A stretch of 64,000 nt of DNA from Episyrphus balteatus (Eukaryota; Arthropoda; Insecta; Diptera; Syrphidae): NCBI RefSeq assembly GCF_945859705.1, contig NC_079135.1:32475679-32539678 (forward strand), in the 5' to 3' direction. The position numbers were made by a program, and so were the translations under genes. A model generated the notes under the pieces. The model was not told where the DNA came from, searched no databases, and saw only the letters and a list, made by a program, of their open reading frames with translations. This document shows, one piece after another, positions 26,455-36,689 of this stretch (the stretch's first letter is position 1; each line of letters starts with the position of its first letter).

Positions 26455-27735
26455 CATAGTAGGATGAAACCCATTGGAAAAGGAGGTGAATATGATAAAA
26501 ATGAAACGGAAAAATAAATTACGGGCGAGCCGAGTTCGGGAAGTGGTTGGGTTGAATTTTTAATGGTAAAAAATGGTATATCTCGATTTCCGGAAAAACT
26601 GCAAGTCCTATGGAAAAAAGTTCTATGGCAAAGTTGTAGGTAACGAAAAGATCTACAACTTATGTTTTAACAATTTTTTCACATAACCTCAAAAATAGAA
26701 TGGGCAAATTTGTATGGAACGCGGACGTTGCGCGGCCAACGATGATTTTGACATTTATTGATGTAGTTAAGTCATAAAAGTATTGAGCAAAAGTTTTTTC
26801 CCTGTGACGTGCTTAACAAATGGATACAATGCATTTTTGCATTTAACACTTTTTATGGATTTTCTCAGTATTACAACTGAAAAGTGTATTTTAAACGCTA
26901 GATGCTGATGCTCTGACATTTTCCCTGAGCCTGAAGACCCTAACCTTGAATATCCGTCAAATAGAGACCAAAATATAACATTTTTAAAACCACACTGTTG
27001 AGTATTTTTGTTCAATATTTTGTTAGTTTGAATCACATGAAAACTCTCAAAAAAAGTCTCAATAATGTTGGTTTAAAAAGCTTGTATTAAGATTTCTATT
27101 GGTCGGATATTCAAAATTAATGTATTCACTATCAGGGAAAATGACAGAGCATCATATTTTGAATTCAAAATCAATATATTATTCACTTTGTCTTTTTCAC
27201 ATTGCACATTGCACTACGTTGCAGCAAAACGTCCATAGTAAAAATTATTCCTAAGTTATAGTTCTTTCATTTGATATCAATTTCATAAATGGCCGCCGAA
27301 CGTCCAAAATGCCCATTCTCCTTTATTTTTATCTTTTTCAAAAAAATATTTTTTTCTACGAAATTCGGTGAAAATTTACCTTTTTATTTCCCAAATACAC
27401 AGTCATTTATTTGATTTAAAATATTTATTTTTTAACCCTATTTTAACTTAATATAAAAAAAAACACCCTAATTTTCAATCGAAAACTCACGTGTCAAAAT
27501 AAAAGTTTTTTTCAAAAAATCGGTCTGTATTTAGTTTCTTAAAATCTCTACTATCTTATGGTGTAAACAAAAATTTACATTAGTATACCATAGTATACAT
27601 GTTCTCGGAGAATGCAAAAAATGAAAAAAGCTTAAATTCGAAATTTTTTTTATCATTATTTTCAATTTTGGCCTATTTATTAAAATTTACACTTTAATTA
27701 CTCAAAAACCGTAAGATTTTATGTTACATTGATTA
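26455..27735. mobile_element. CATAGTAG-family element, copy 2, interrupted
   Basis: Collinear with 15303-16000: CATAGTAGGATGAAACCC, GGGCGAGCCGAGTTCGG, GTTGTAGGTAACGAAAAGAT, ACATAACCTC, then after an insertion TTTTATCTTTTTC, ACACCCTAATTTTCAATCGA and TTTACATTAGTATACCATAG. It stops before the right arm of copy 1. The interruption is 26697-27319. Confidence 0.75.
26697..27319. mobile_element. Insertion with AGAATGGGCA inverted ends
   Basis: The ends are AGAATGGGCA and TGCCCATTCT, and the inner neighbours GGACGTTGCGCGGCC and GGCCGCCGAACGTCC also pair partly. The segment is missing from the sister copy at 15540, which acts as an approximate empty site. A minus frame of 89 aa (26767-27036) shows no transposase motif I recognise. 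Target duplication unclear. Confidence 0.65.
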
Positions 27736-27992
27736 AATTTTCATTATCCACTTAAATTAAAAAATGTCAAATTGATATGATAATTATATCAAAATTGATA
27801 TTTTAATTATTGTTGGACGACTTTTGTCACTCAAAAATGTTAATTTGATAGCTGTTATTATCAAATTTTTTTTTTGATATATCCTGTAAAAAAATTGAGT
27901 ACCTAGTTGCGTAAAACAATGATACATATTTCCTTTAAATGTGATGCAGGTATGTTTAAATTTTTTAATAAAATTGTTAGCAGGGTTTTTCA

Positions 27993-28510
27993 AGGTTAGG
28001 TTAGGTTAGATAGGAATGGTTGTCAGGATAACGACTGACACACTTAGACCACTTATTGGTCCGTTGTGATACCATTATTTTGCAAGGAAATTTCTCACTA
28101 ATTAAACCAGTTGGAGCTTATAATGAAGCGGTGAAGGTTGAAGATATCAGTTTTAAATAGTTCACTAGTACCTTAATTCTAAGAAATATTTTTTCAAGTA
28201 TAATTTACGTCTTTTGGAAAGGGCAAAGAAAATGTTGGATTGTTTCTTCTTCTTCCTCACTTTCATTCACAAAGCAACTTTTACAGAATTCGTTTGAGAC
28301 TATACGCCAAGTCTTATGGCGTGTCTACCTATGAGGCAGGGTGTTGTTAGGACACCTATTACAGAGCTCATTTATGCAATCTGCTCAGAGACAATACATT
28401 TTTTGAACGTTTTATATCTAGCTTAGGCCAGATCTGCTTGGTCATTTGGCTTGTTATAATGTTTGACCTCTATAGCTTCTTGCTTCAGCATGAGTTTGCA
28501 CGTTTCGATT
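27993..28510 (-). pseudogene. Decayed 3' end of an R1/I-type LINE
   Basis: On the minus strand, broken frames spell the C-terminal region of an insect LINE ORF2. At about 28338-28303 is CLIGRHAIRLGV, a motif I know from R1/I-clade polymerases after the RNase H-like part. About 20 codons later, in another frame, comes a zinc-binding remnant with CFVNESEEEEETIQHFLCPF. In-frame stops and at least one frameshift separate them. Downstream are the words GTATCACAACGGACC and GTCTAAGTGTGTCAGTC, and the copy ends in a CTAACCTAACCTAACC tail (27993-28009). Only the 3' end remains; it is inactive and 5' truncated, as is usual for LINE relics. Confidence 0.7.
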
Positions 28511-29300
28511 GATGTACCAATATTTGCTTAATTGGGTAAAATTGGTATTAGAGTTCTATTTCCAGCGAGTTCATATGCTTCGCAGTTTCTCTCATATAGT
28601 GTCAAACCTACGAATTGACAGATCAAAGTTTCAAAAACTGGCAGTTTTATTTAAAATTCCACTCGTCACTTTGACAAGACGATTGTTAGCTCCACAATGA
28701 TTTATTCATAATATAATTTGTTTAAAAAGAGTTTGCCTCTAGACTAAATAAAATCGTAAATTTTGAAATTCTTAATATTATTAAATTGATACAAACCAAG
28801 ATTTTTAAATGAGGTTATCATAAATGGTAGCCAAAAACTTACCTGAAAATAAAAGAAAACAAAATTATTAATTTATTATGCATACAAGAATGAATCAATA
28901 ATTATTTTTTTCATTGACACATTAAAATTTCCTTAACATACATAAACTAAAAGTTCAATGAACACAAAAGTAACTAATCTAAAAAAACAACATTATTCTA
29001 TCAAAGAATTGTACTCAATTCCGAAATGTGTTTATAGTTTTATTTTATCTATTAAGTTAGTTGAAAACCGAATGACAAAGTACCTACCTTTTACTCTTTT
29101 AATCGTTCATTTCCTCAAAGTGCCCACTATAATTATTAGAATTATCAATGCCTAACTATTACTAATCCAACTATACCTGCCTCAACTATATGCTAACTCA
29201 TTCTTTGTGAAACAATTCAAACCAATTTATGAGTTAGAAATGAAAAACCATTTATTCAATTGGTCCTCACTCAATTTCCAATAAAATCGAACAATTAACT
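28510..29300. other. AT-rich non-coding stretch
   Basis: No repeat ends or recognisable frames. May contain older LINE sequence too decayed to read. Confidence 0.45.
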
Positions 29301-29639
29301 AATTAATTTCCGGACTTCGCTGCGGTAGCCTTAGCATGCCATCACCACCAATGTCCTTTTCTATTTGATAATGGTAAACCTCGTATAGGTACTTTATTGT
29401 GTCGGTGTGGTACAACAAACACAACATCCTGTGGAAATACACACATAGAAATGTCGAATATATGAAATAATCGCCAATAAGGACTGATAAACTTTTAATT
29501 GTTCAATAAACCGGATCCGGAAAAACACAACTATTTTGCCTCCATTTGAACAATCATCATTCATTAAAAATGGAAAAAAAAAAACTATAGAAACAATCTC
29601 CCAATAGGCAAACATCGCAGCGGAGAGTAAAAGAGTGAG

Positions 29640-29799
29640 AGAGAGAAAGAAGCGGCCAATAATAATAATTAAACGAACTGCCTGCCAGATCGAACTTTGT
29701 GTGGATGACAGACGAACCGAGGACGCCTTCTCCAATGGGCCGGCAAATTAAAACAAACACAACTATGGACAGAACAATTTGCCACAATTTAACCGCCAT
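29640..29799 (-). CDS. Candidate first coding exon with signal peptide
   Basis: A minus-strand ATG at 29797-29799 opens a frame whose first residues are MAVK, followed by a hydrophobic core LWQIVLSIVVFVLIC and a turn-forming RPIGEG. This is a textbook secretion signal. The following codons (about 29740-29680) favour C or G at third positions, unlike the AT-rich flanks. Upstream on the same strand is a GA-dinucleotide tract (29826-29844), common in fly promoter or leader regions. Against it, I find no strong GT donor before the frame turns low-complexity near 29660, and the protein resembles nothing I know. The overlapping frame at 29394-29735 is probably a shadow. A possible start of a secreted or membrane protein gene reading leftward. 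Confidence 0.22.
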
Positions 29800-29825
29800 T
29801 CATTCATATATCCCTCGTATAATTT

Positions 29826-29844
29826 TGCTCTCTCTCTCTCTATA
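29826..29844. repeat. (TC)n microsatellite
   Basis: Tandem CT units; GA on the minus strand upstream of the candidate exon. Confidence 0.85.
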
Positions 29845-29849
29845 GCGCA

Positions 29850-30855
29850 TTGGATTACCCTTAGCACCATTGCCAGGAGGTATATATTCCAATCCGGTAA
29901 TTTTTTGTATAGACCAAGACTATAACTTAGGTTCTTATACATTAATATAAATATATTCCCTTGCCATTAGCGTTGTTGAAACGGAAACCATAAAGTTGTG
30001 CGTTCGGGGTTCTGTCTTGAACAAACCGAAACCACCTTACGAACTTTGAGAAATTTCGTAGTACCTATACCAAAACTGAACGGCTGGCTGAGAAGATTAT
30101 CCTTCGAGACTTGGGGCCACCCCCGTAAGTCGTAAAGTATAGAAAAGCTATTGCAATAAGTAATTTCTGCCGTTATTGTAATCGACATTTTGGTGTAATT
30201 CAGTTGGAAATAAAGGAGAAGAGGGGGTATAGAAGTGAGTTTGTTCAGCTTCGACTTTGGCTATAAGGATAAACGGTTTGGCAGGAAGTCGATAGTTATT
30301 GTAGCACTCCTATGTTGTTACTCTTGTTCGATATGATATGTTTGTGCAGACCGACGTCGGGTGTGGTTTAATGGCCAATATAACTGGACAAAAACAAAGA
30401 GGTTATACCAACTGAACTGATGTATAATGTACCTGCAATGCAGCGCCACCATTTATGTTAATGAGAACCGCCAACCATGATGATGACTTTGGCAACTGAG
30501 ATGTTGTTCTTAAGTTTTATATGTTTGGCAAAACAAAACAAACTTTTAATGCAGAGGTATAGGATATTTCAGTTTTTATGGTTGATTGGAGAATTATATA
30601 TAGCGGAAAGCAAAAAAATACAAAAAACAACAGAGCTTCATACAGTTTAAGGAGCAACGACTATTAAAGCTGATAGAAAAGCTTGATGTTAAATATATTT
30701 TTTTTTTTTTGTTTTCCAAATAGAAACGCTAAGAAAACAGAACGGCATCGATTTCGGAAATGAACAATCACAGAAGAAATTTCCCTTTAATTGATCTGGT
30801 GACTAAATAATCACTGCATTCGAATAATAAATGCAAGAAAAGTTCTGAAAATAGC
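29850..30855. other. Mixed-composition stretch without a recognisable gene
   Basis: Less AT-rich than average up to about 30550. The frame at 29967-30188 (minus) has no motif. Could be promoter or intron sequence. Confidence 0.35.
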
Positions 30856-31307
30856 ACGGGTCTGAAATGGAAATTGGTTTTGAACGAAAGCATATTTTTA
30901 AAAAACGCAGTTTTTGTGTATCTTGGAATTTTATAACCATTATTTTATATGTTTGCCAAATTTCTTATGCAGTCTCAAAAAGTTATATATTTTGTCGTCT
31001 AATATATATGTATATTAATTTCTTTTCAAAATGAATATTTCACTCAAACTATGGAAAATAGAAATTTATGATAGCTATTTAAAAATCTTAGTGGTTAACG
31101 AAACTAACGGTTTTTTGAAAGAAATTTCAATTTTTTACTCTTAATTTTAAAGCTTATAAAGAAAACCTACAACATGTCGCTTATATTGGTATACATACAT
31201 ATAAAAATCTAAAGTTTTCTTATTATTTTTTTTAAATCTGCACCTAACTTCGTTTAACCTGGAAAATTAGGACTTTCGGACATGGGATTTTTTTTAGATT
31301 TTTGACA

Positions 31308-31320
31308 TAAGTTATAGATT
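31308..31320. repeat. 13-bp LINE target-site duplication, left copy
   Basis: TAAGTTATAGATT, identical to 36034-36046. It abuts the 3' tail of the LINE. Confidence 0.93.
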
Positions 31321-31351
31321 TATTTTTATTTATTTATTTATTTATTTATTT
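31321..31351 (-). repeat. (AAAT)n 3' tail of the LINE
   Basis: On the minus strand about seven AAAT units end the element and abut the target duplication, as for CR1-like elements that prime on short repeats. Confidence 0.85.
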
Positions 31352-31574
31352 CATGATAAACCTATACACATTAAGACATATTGTCTTATAACTTAGGTAA
31401 GGGCTACAATTAAACATTTTAAGAAAGCTAGGATTTGACAATTTTGTTACTTAAATACATTCAAAAGAAAAAAAAAATTATACAAACAAAATTAAAACAA
31501 GAAAGAAAAAAAGAAAAAAGAGGAAGAGAGGAAAAAACTAGAAATTTGTTATTAGTAATTTGATAATTAATAAA

Positions 31575-34358
31575 TTATTGTGAAAAGTGAAACTTCATTT
31601 TGGTCTGTAGTTTCAAAACATCGTCTATTTCTCTTATGTTTCGTGGAAGAGAATTCCATAATCTAATTGAATACACAAAAAATTGACGCTCGGATGTGAG
31701 AGAGGTATAGCGCGGGTGAATAAGCATTCGCGTCCTTTGCGAGGATGGCATAGTTATAAAATTACTGAGATATTGGGGTTCACGATTGAGGAGTATCTTT
31801 GATAGTAAGTTTAATGCTCGGTAATTAAGGAAATTTTCAAAAGTCATATTTAATAGGTTTTTGGAAAATCTAGATACACTGTCATATCTTCTTAGGCCGT
31901 AAATATAGCGTACCAGGCTGTTAAAAACGACATTTAGCTTTCTTTTACTGATGGAATCGCAACATGAATAAATTTCGCAACCATAAATGAGTGTAGGTAA
32001 GACCAGCGTTCTCGCTAATAACATCCGCACTTTTATGGGCGTAAAGGATTGTGTTGCCCACATAGTTCGAAGGATGCCATATGTTTTACCGACAGCTATG
32101 TTTATGTGATTGTTCCAGGTTAGAGTTCGGTTGAAAATCATACCTAGATTTTTAGCGGTTTCAACATATTCAATTGGGGAGTTTTGTAAGAGCACCGGAG
32201 GAAAGTAAGAAAGGTCAACAACTTTCTTTGAAATCACAAGGCTTACAGATTTCTTAGGATTTAATAGGAGACCATTTTTCTGTGACCAACATACGATTTT
32301 ATCAAGATCTTCATTGAGACAGCTTACACCGTGTTCTATAAGCCCTAACGGGCAACTCAAATAAATTTGCACATCATCAGCATACATGTGGATTGAACTA
32401 TATTTTACCACTGATGGTAACTCATTTACATAAAGTGAGAATAACAAAGGACCCAGAATCGAACCTTGTGGAACACCGCGAGAGATTGGGAGGAAGTCGG
32501 ACAAATTGTTGTTTAATTGAACTGCTTGCATTCGATCTGTTAAGTAAGAACGCAAAAGCTTCACAGCACAGAACGAAAAATTAAACTGTCGAAAGAGCTT
32601 GTCACATAAAAGTAAGTGGTCGACCATATCGAATGCCTTCGAGAAATCTAGGAGTACCAAAAAGTTAATTTTATCTTTATCTAATTCTTGTCGCAAATCT
32701 TCCGTTACTTTAAGTAAAGCTGTGATTCAACTATGACCTTTCCGAAAACCAGATTGTTTAGGTGTCAGTAAATTTGTAGAGCCGAGATATGTGGTCATTT
32801 GATTTTGCAGAATTCTCTCGAAAACTTTTGACAAGAAAGGTAAAATTGCAATTGGCCGGAATTCATCACATTTAGAATTTTTAGGAATTGGCAAAATCTT
32901 TGCCTTTTTCCATTGATCCGGATATTTGCCTGATGTTAGAATAGTATTGAAGATGTATGTTACGAAAGGTAAAACAAATGGCAATATCAGCTTGAGAAAT
33001 TTTGGATACATCTCATCAAGCCCAATAGCATTAGATTTAATTGATAAGATACTAGCAACCACTTCAGTGCTATCGACTGATCTAAATGTAAAATTAGAGA
33101 TATTAAAAGCATTGTTTAGAGGAGCCTCTGTAACACCAGCCGTAGCTAAAGGAGGCGCTGGAAGCGAAATAAATTTTCTGTTGAGTTCATTACAATTATT
33201 ATCGTCAATACAAGAATTTTTGCTTCTGACAACACCTATTTGTCGAAGATTGGTCCATAATTGTCGACCGGTCAACGAAGGATTTAATCTGGAGGAGTAT
33301 ATTTCACGTTTACTTGATCGTATTGCTTGTACAACCTGGTTCCGAAGTGAGCGGTAGGTTAAGAGATGTTCATTTATACGAAACCGTTTCCAGCGTCTGT
33401 ACGCATTGTCTCGATCTAGCATTAGAGACCGAATTTGGTAAGAAAACCATGGTTTTATGACAGGTGTACAATTTTTTGTTACCAGTGGAACATGCCTGTT
33501 GAAAAGCGTAAGAGTGCAATCATTGAAAAATTGAATTTGTTCATCCGACGATGGTAGATAATAAATTGTATCCCAGTTAATACTTCTCACATGTTCTTCC
33601 AAAGCACTATTGTCTATTCCGCTAAAAGCCCTGTATTGGATGGTGCGAACTACCGAAGTTACGTTGTAATCGAAAGTCATAAATATTAAATCGTGCCTTG
33701 AGAAAGCAGCAGCTGAAAGCTGATCATACAGTTTCACTTTTTCCAAGCTGCTCACCCAAAATATATCAAGTAACGTTGGAAGATAGTTAGAAAAGTGCGT
33801 TGGGTTGATGGTATTAACAGCACTTAAACTTATCGAGCTCATTGAATTGAGAAGTGATCGATCTGCTAATAAGTTAGAATTAAAATCTCCACATACTATT
33901 ATGTTGGGACAGAATAAGGAGACTTCCTCCATTAATATAATGAAAGGCAAAATATCTATATTTCTATTTGGTCTATACACATTACCCAATAAAAGCTTAT
34001 CTCCCTCACCTAAAATCTCAACGAATAGATATTCGATCGCACTATCTACTTTTGAGGTGCACTTTAACTTGCACTTAATCTCATTCCTAACATAAACTGC
34101 AATACCACCACCAACACGACCTTTCCTGTCCAAGCGATAGATTTTATAACCCCTCAAGCAACACAATGTATCACTTAATCCCTCAACTAGCCAAGTTTCT
34201 GTAACGCAGATGACGTCAACGTTAGAACCTTCAAACAGATCACGAAATTCATCGATTTTAGGCATTAAGCTTTGAGCATTTATGTGGCAAACTTTAAGAC
34301 CATCCTTTTTAGAACTCAGAACCCTTACCATTCCACGCAAAACCCCACTTCCGGCCAT
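31575..34358 (-). pseudogene. LINE ORF2: endonuclease-reverse transcriptase, one internal stop
   Basis: The frame starts at ATG 34358 and would be 927 codons plus stop, but TGA at 32729-32727 (codon 544) splits it; codon phase is unchanged on both sides. Residues 1-230 are an AP-like endonuclease: HINAQS at 25-30, TETW at 53-56, GNVYRPN at 125-131, CGDFNSN at 156-162 and SRHD at 220-223, where the family usually has SDH. The reverse transcriptase begins near 435: IGLDEMYPKFL, then FRPIAILPFLSKVFERIL. The stop sits in FRKGHS, just before motif A. After it come LLDFSKAFDMVDH (catalytic Asp about 571), GVPQGSILGPLLF and MYADD (about 658-662). The C-terminal ORLWNSLP-type motif reads IRLWNSLPRNIR. 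The product would nick target DNA and copy the RNA in the nucleus. The stop should abolish polymerase activity unless suppressed or an assembly error. Confidence 0.95.
32727..32729 (-). other. In-frame TGA in ORF2
   Basis: The codon follows FRKGHS and is followed in the same frame by ITALLKVTEDL. In related polymerases this position continues uninterrupted into the region before motif A. Confidence 0.92.
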
Positions 34359-34706
34359 GTTCTATTTGAAAATACTTTATATAAATTAAAAACAGCAATT
34401 TAGAGAAAGAAACGATGCAAGAGGCAACACCAAAACTAATAAACACTCACGTAAGTAGCAATATAGGGGATTCCAAATATATTTCTGTTCTTTCTTATCT
34501 TTATCTTTATTCTCTTCAATTATCAAAACAAAAAAGAAAAACTTTGAAAAATTAAATATTTAAAAAAAAGAAATTTCTAATAAAAAAAAATGAAAAAAAA
34601 ACTAGGAATTTAATATAGTTAAAAAGAACAACAAAAAAAATAAACTAAATTTAATTAATATAAGTATAATAAGTTTGTAGAGATATTTTTTAATAAATAT
34701 TATAAA
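34359..34706 (-). other. A-rich ORF1-ORF2 spacer of the LINE
   Basis: An AT-rich spacer with no frame. It may carry internal ribosome entry or be the result of local expansion; the sequence does not say. Confidence 0.6.
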
Positions 34707-35714
34707 TTATGTATTTTCATTATCGAATCTGGCAACTCCTTCCAACTTTTTAATGCAATCAATAAGAATAGCTGAATCATTTTGGTGACGTTTAACATAA
34801 ACAAATCCTCTTGATGTATGAACAGACACAAGTTGTTTACGTTTTTTCATTTCTAAAGCGCATTGTAACAGGTGTTTGTTTACTGAAGATAAGCTTTCCC
34901 GCATATAGATCACAACATCAGAAGAAAAACCAGCATCGCGCAAGCAAAGTTGTCGGTTGTGTGTTTTACGAAAAGCCGCTATTTTAGTTAGAATATAATT
35001 TCGATCGTAGGCTGAGAAGAATTTGACCATGATTGCCGTGTCGTTTGAAGAATTTTTTGCGCGAGTGCGAAATATACTCTGTAAATTTGGTGGTTTAATG
35101 TTGATGGCATTACAAAGTGCGTGGAAAATCTGGTTCAAATCTTCTTTGGGCGAATGCGGTATGCCGAATAAAAATGCATCACAAGCTACCTGTCGATTTT
35201 CTTGTGAATGAAGTGAGCTTTTTATTATTTTTAGATCGTGGGAAGTCGTATCGTAATCGTTTTGTAGTTGTGAAAGTTCAGTGGTTTTACATGTAAGCTC
35301 TGCTTTAACGCCGGATAATTCGTTTTTTACGAGTGCAAGTGATTTTTGTACTGTCGAGAGTTCGGTTTTCATTGCTTGCATATCAGAATTAGTGTTTAAC
35401 AGTGAACTTTCCATGTTATTAACTTTTTTATTAATATCGCAAATGTTTTTCTTTATTTCACTTATCTCGATATCAACTTTTTGTTTTATATTTGCTTCAC
35501 TCTGAGACATTTTTGTGGCGAGCAAAGAGATAATAAACTCACTTTGTTTTTGTAGTTTTTCGTCCATTTTTTCTTCCCATGTTTTGTTGTTGTCCTCCAT
35601 GGGCTTTGAAGCAATTTTGCGCGTCGGTGAGAGGGAGTTATTTACTGACGAATTTTGGTTAGTGTGCGGTACAGACCCAGAACCGGTGCGTTTAGATGGA
35701 GGGGAACTAAACAT
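34707..35714 (-). CDS. LINE ORF1: coiled-coil nucleic-acid-binding protein
   Basis: An intact 335-codon frame. I chose ATG 35714 (MFSSPPSKR); the open frame extends 24 codons upstream, but without an ATG. Residues about 1-45 are Ser/Pro/Asn-rich and basic. Residues about 46-175 form a long coiled coil with heptad-like Leu/Ile/Val spacing (SEIKKNICDINKKVNNMES and onward), expected to trimerise. Residues about 178-210 look like an RRM-type fold (FLFGIPHSPKEDL). Residues about 220-325 resemble the baculovirus FP/CR1 ORF1 C-terminal domain, with RQLCLRDAGF, YMRESLS and RGFVYVKRH. No zinc knuckles are visible. It should coat the LINE RNA and travel with the ORF2 product. It lies 348 nt upstream of ORF2, further than the short gap or overlap common in LINEs. 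Confidence 0.92.
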   Translation of the reverse strand: MFSSPPSKRTGSGSVPHTNQNSSVNNSLSPTRKIASKPMEDNNKTWEEKMDEKLQKQSEFIISLLATKMSQSEANIKQKVDIEISEIKKNICDINKKVNNMESSLLNTNSDMQAMKTELSTVQKSLALVKNELSGVKAELTCKTTELSQLQNDYDTTSHDLKIIKSSLHSQENRQVACDAFLFGIPHSPKEDLNQIFHALCNAINIKPPNLQSIFRTRAKNSSNDTAIMVKFFSAYDRNYILTKIAAFRKTHNRQLCLRDAGFSSDVVIYMRESLSSVNKHLLQCALEMKKRKQLVSVHTSRGFVYVKRHQNDSAILIDCIKKLEGVARFDNENT

Positions 35715-36033
35715 AGTTTTTGAGGAGAGCACAAATAAAACAAAGTGTTTAAGGAGAGCACGAAGTAAACAATTTGGAATTGGCACGGTATGTTTTGTCT
35801 GATTTGATTTAAATTTTTTGATAAGGAAATTAATCGATTGTAATTTTCTCTTTTTAATGCTTTTAAAACAACTTGCACTTAGAATTTGTGTGTCTATTTT
35901 GTAGGATTTTTCTTAATTCAGATTTTGATAGTAACACAGTCTTTAATTAATGATTATATGATCGTTTACAAGATTCACAAGTTGCCGGATAAAAAAAGAC
36001 GTCTACTCGCTAGCTTTCATACTATCGTTTTGT
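35715..36033 (-). promoter_or_regulatory. LINE 5' leader with presumed internal promoter
   Basis: It begins ACAAAACGATAGTATG on the minus strand at 36033 and runs to ORF1. Full-length non-LTR elements carry an internal promoter here; no core element can be fixed by eye. Confidence 0.5.
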
Positions 36034-36046
36034 TAAGTTATAGATT
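36034..36046. repeat. 13-bp LINE target-site duplication, right copy
   Basis: TAAGTTATAGATT, identical to 31308-31320; marks the 5' end of the element. Confidence 0.93.
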
Positions 36047-36689
36047 ATCCAAAAAAAAAGATAAAAACAAAAAAAATGATGTTTTTTAGTGCATATCCCA
36101 AAATTTCCCCTTTCCTCAAAAAATACCGTTTTTTTCATAGATTTGAATGTTTTTTTCACTGTTTTGATTCATAATCATAATGGATATGAAAACCTTCATG
36201 CAAAATTTGGTTCCTCTACCATAACTTTAAAGGCTTTTGCAGTAGTAAGTTTTCAACTGTTATAATAATATGGGTTGACAGATGAAAAACAGGTATAACT
36301 TTTTTCAGAGTCGTCAGATTACCTTGATTTTTGATTTTTTGGAATCAGCATTAAAAATATATCTTAAAATCATGTATCATATGTGTTATATAATACCATC
36401 GTCTATTTTTGCTAGTTTTGAAAATCTCCATTTCGGGCTTTGACCTTTAAAATCGCGACTTGCGGACATGAGATTTTTCTAGATTCTTGAGGTATGTGAT
36501 AGAATGCCAGAACGAAGGTATTGAGCATAAAAAATTTCTATTAGCATTCATTCCGAGGTTAAACCCCTATTTGACTGGATTAATAAGTGAATCTCAAAAA
36601 CCAGACGTATGAGCTCTACAAACAATTAAAATCACATTACATAGTTTTTGTTTGCCCCGAATGATTTTTCACCGACCAGTTCAATATTT

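Larger units (their letters stand above)
31321..36033 (-). mobile_element. Full-length CR1-like non-LTR retrotransposon
   Basis: A 4,713-bp element read on the minus strand: a 5' leader of 319 nt (36033-35715), ORF1, a spacer of 348 nt, ORF2 with endonuclease and reverse transcriptase, a 3' UTR of about 220 nt and an AAAT-repeat tail (31321-31351). Exact 13-bp duplications flank it, so both boundaries are known and the copy is not 5' truncated. CR1/Jockey-group placement rests on an ORF1 with coiled coil and FP-like C-terminus, the AP-type endonuclease, GVPQGSILGPLLF and YADD motifs, a C-terminal LWNSLPRNIR motif and no RNase H. The microsatellite tail instead of poly(A) suits this group. One in-frame stop in ORF2 is the only visible lesion, so the insertion is young. 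It landed inside an older CACTGGTC element. Confidence 0.95.
30856..36686. mobile_element. CACTGGTC-family element, copy B, split by the LINE
   Basis: The left end is CACGGGTCTGAAA (30856) and the right end ACCGACCAGTT (about 36676-36686), matching the family ends. The left part shares the order TATGCAGTCTCAAAA, GAAATTTATGATAG and GGTTTTTTGAA with 41580-41740. The right part shares CTCAAAAACCAGACGT, CAATTAAAATCAC and the GACCAGT end with 41880-42001. The element was about 1.1 kb before the LINE landed in it. A direct repeat of GCGGACATG.GATTTTT (about 31276 and 36464) lies within it. The ends are diverged, so this is an old copy. Confidence 0.55.

Noticed and set aside
27993..28009. GGTTAGGTTAGG as an interstitial telomere
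   Set aside because: Only three units, adjoining a recognisable LINE 3' end; simplest as the element's tail.
33000..36089. Plus-strand frames across the LINE (32393-32584, 32926-33357, 33805-34095, 35023-35802)
   Set aside because: Shadows of ORF1 and ORF2, which carry clear domain motifs on the minus strand.
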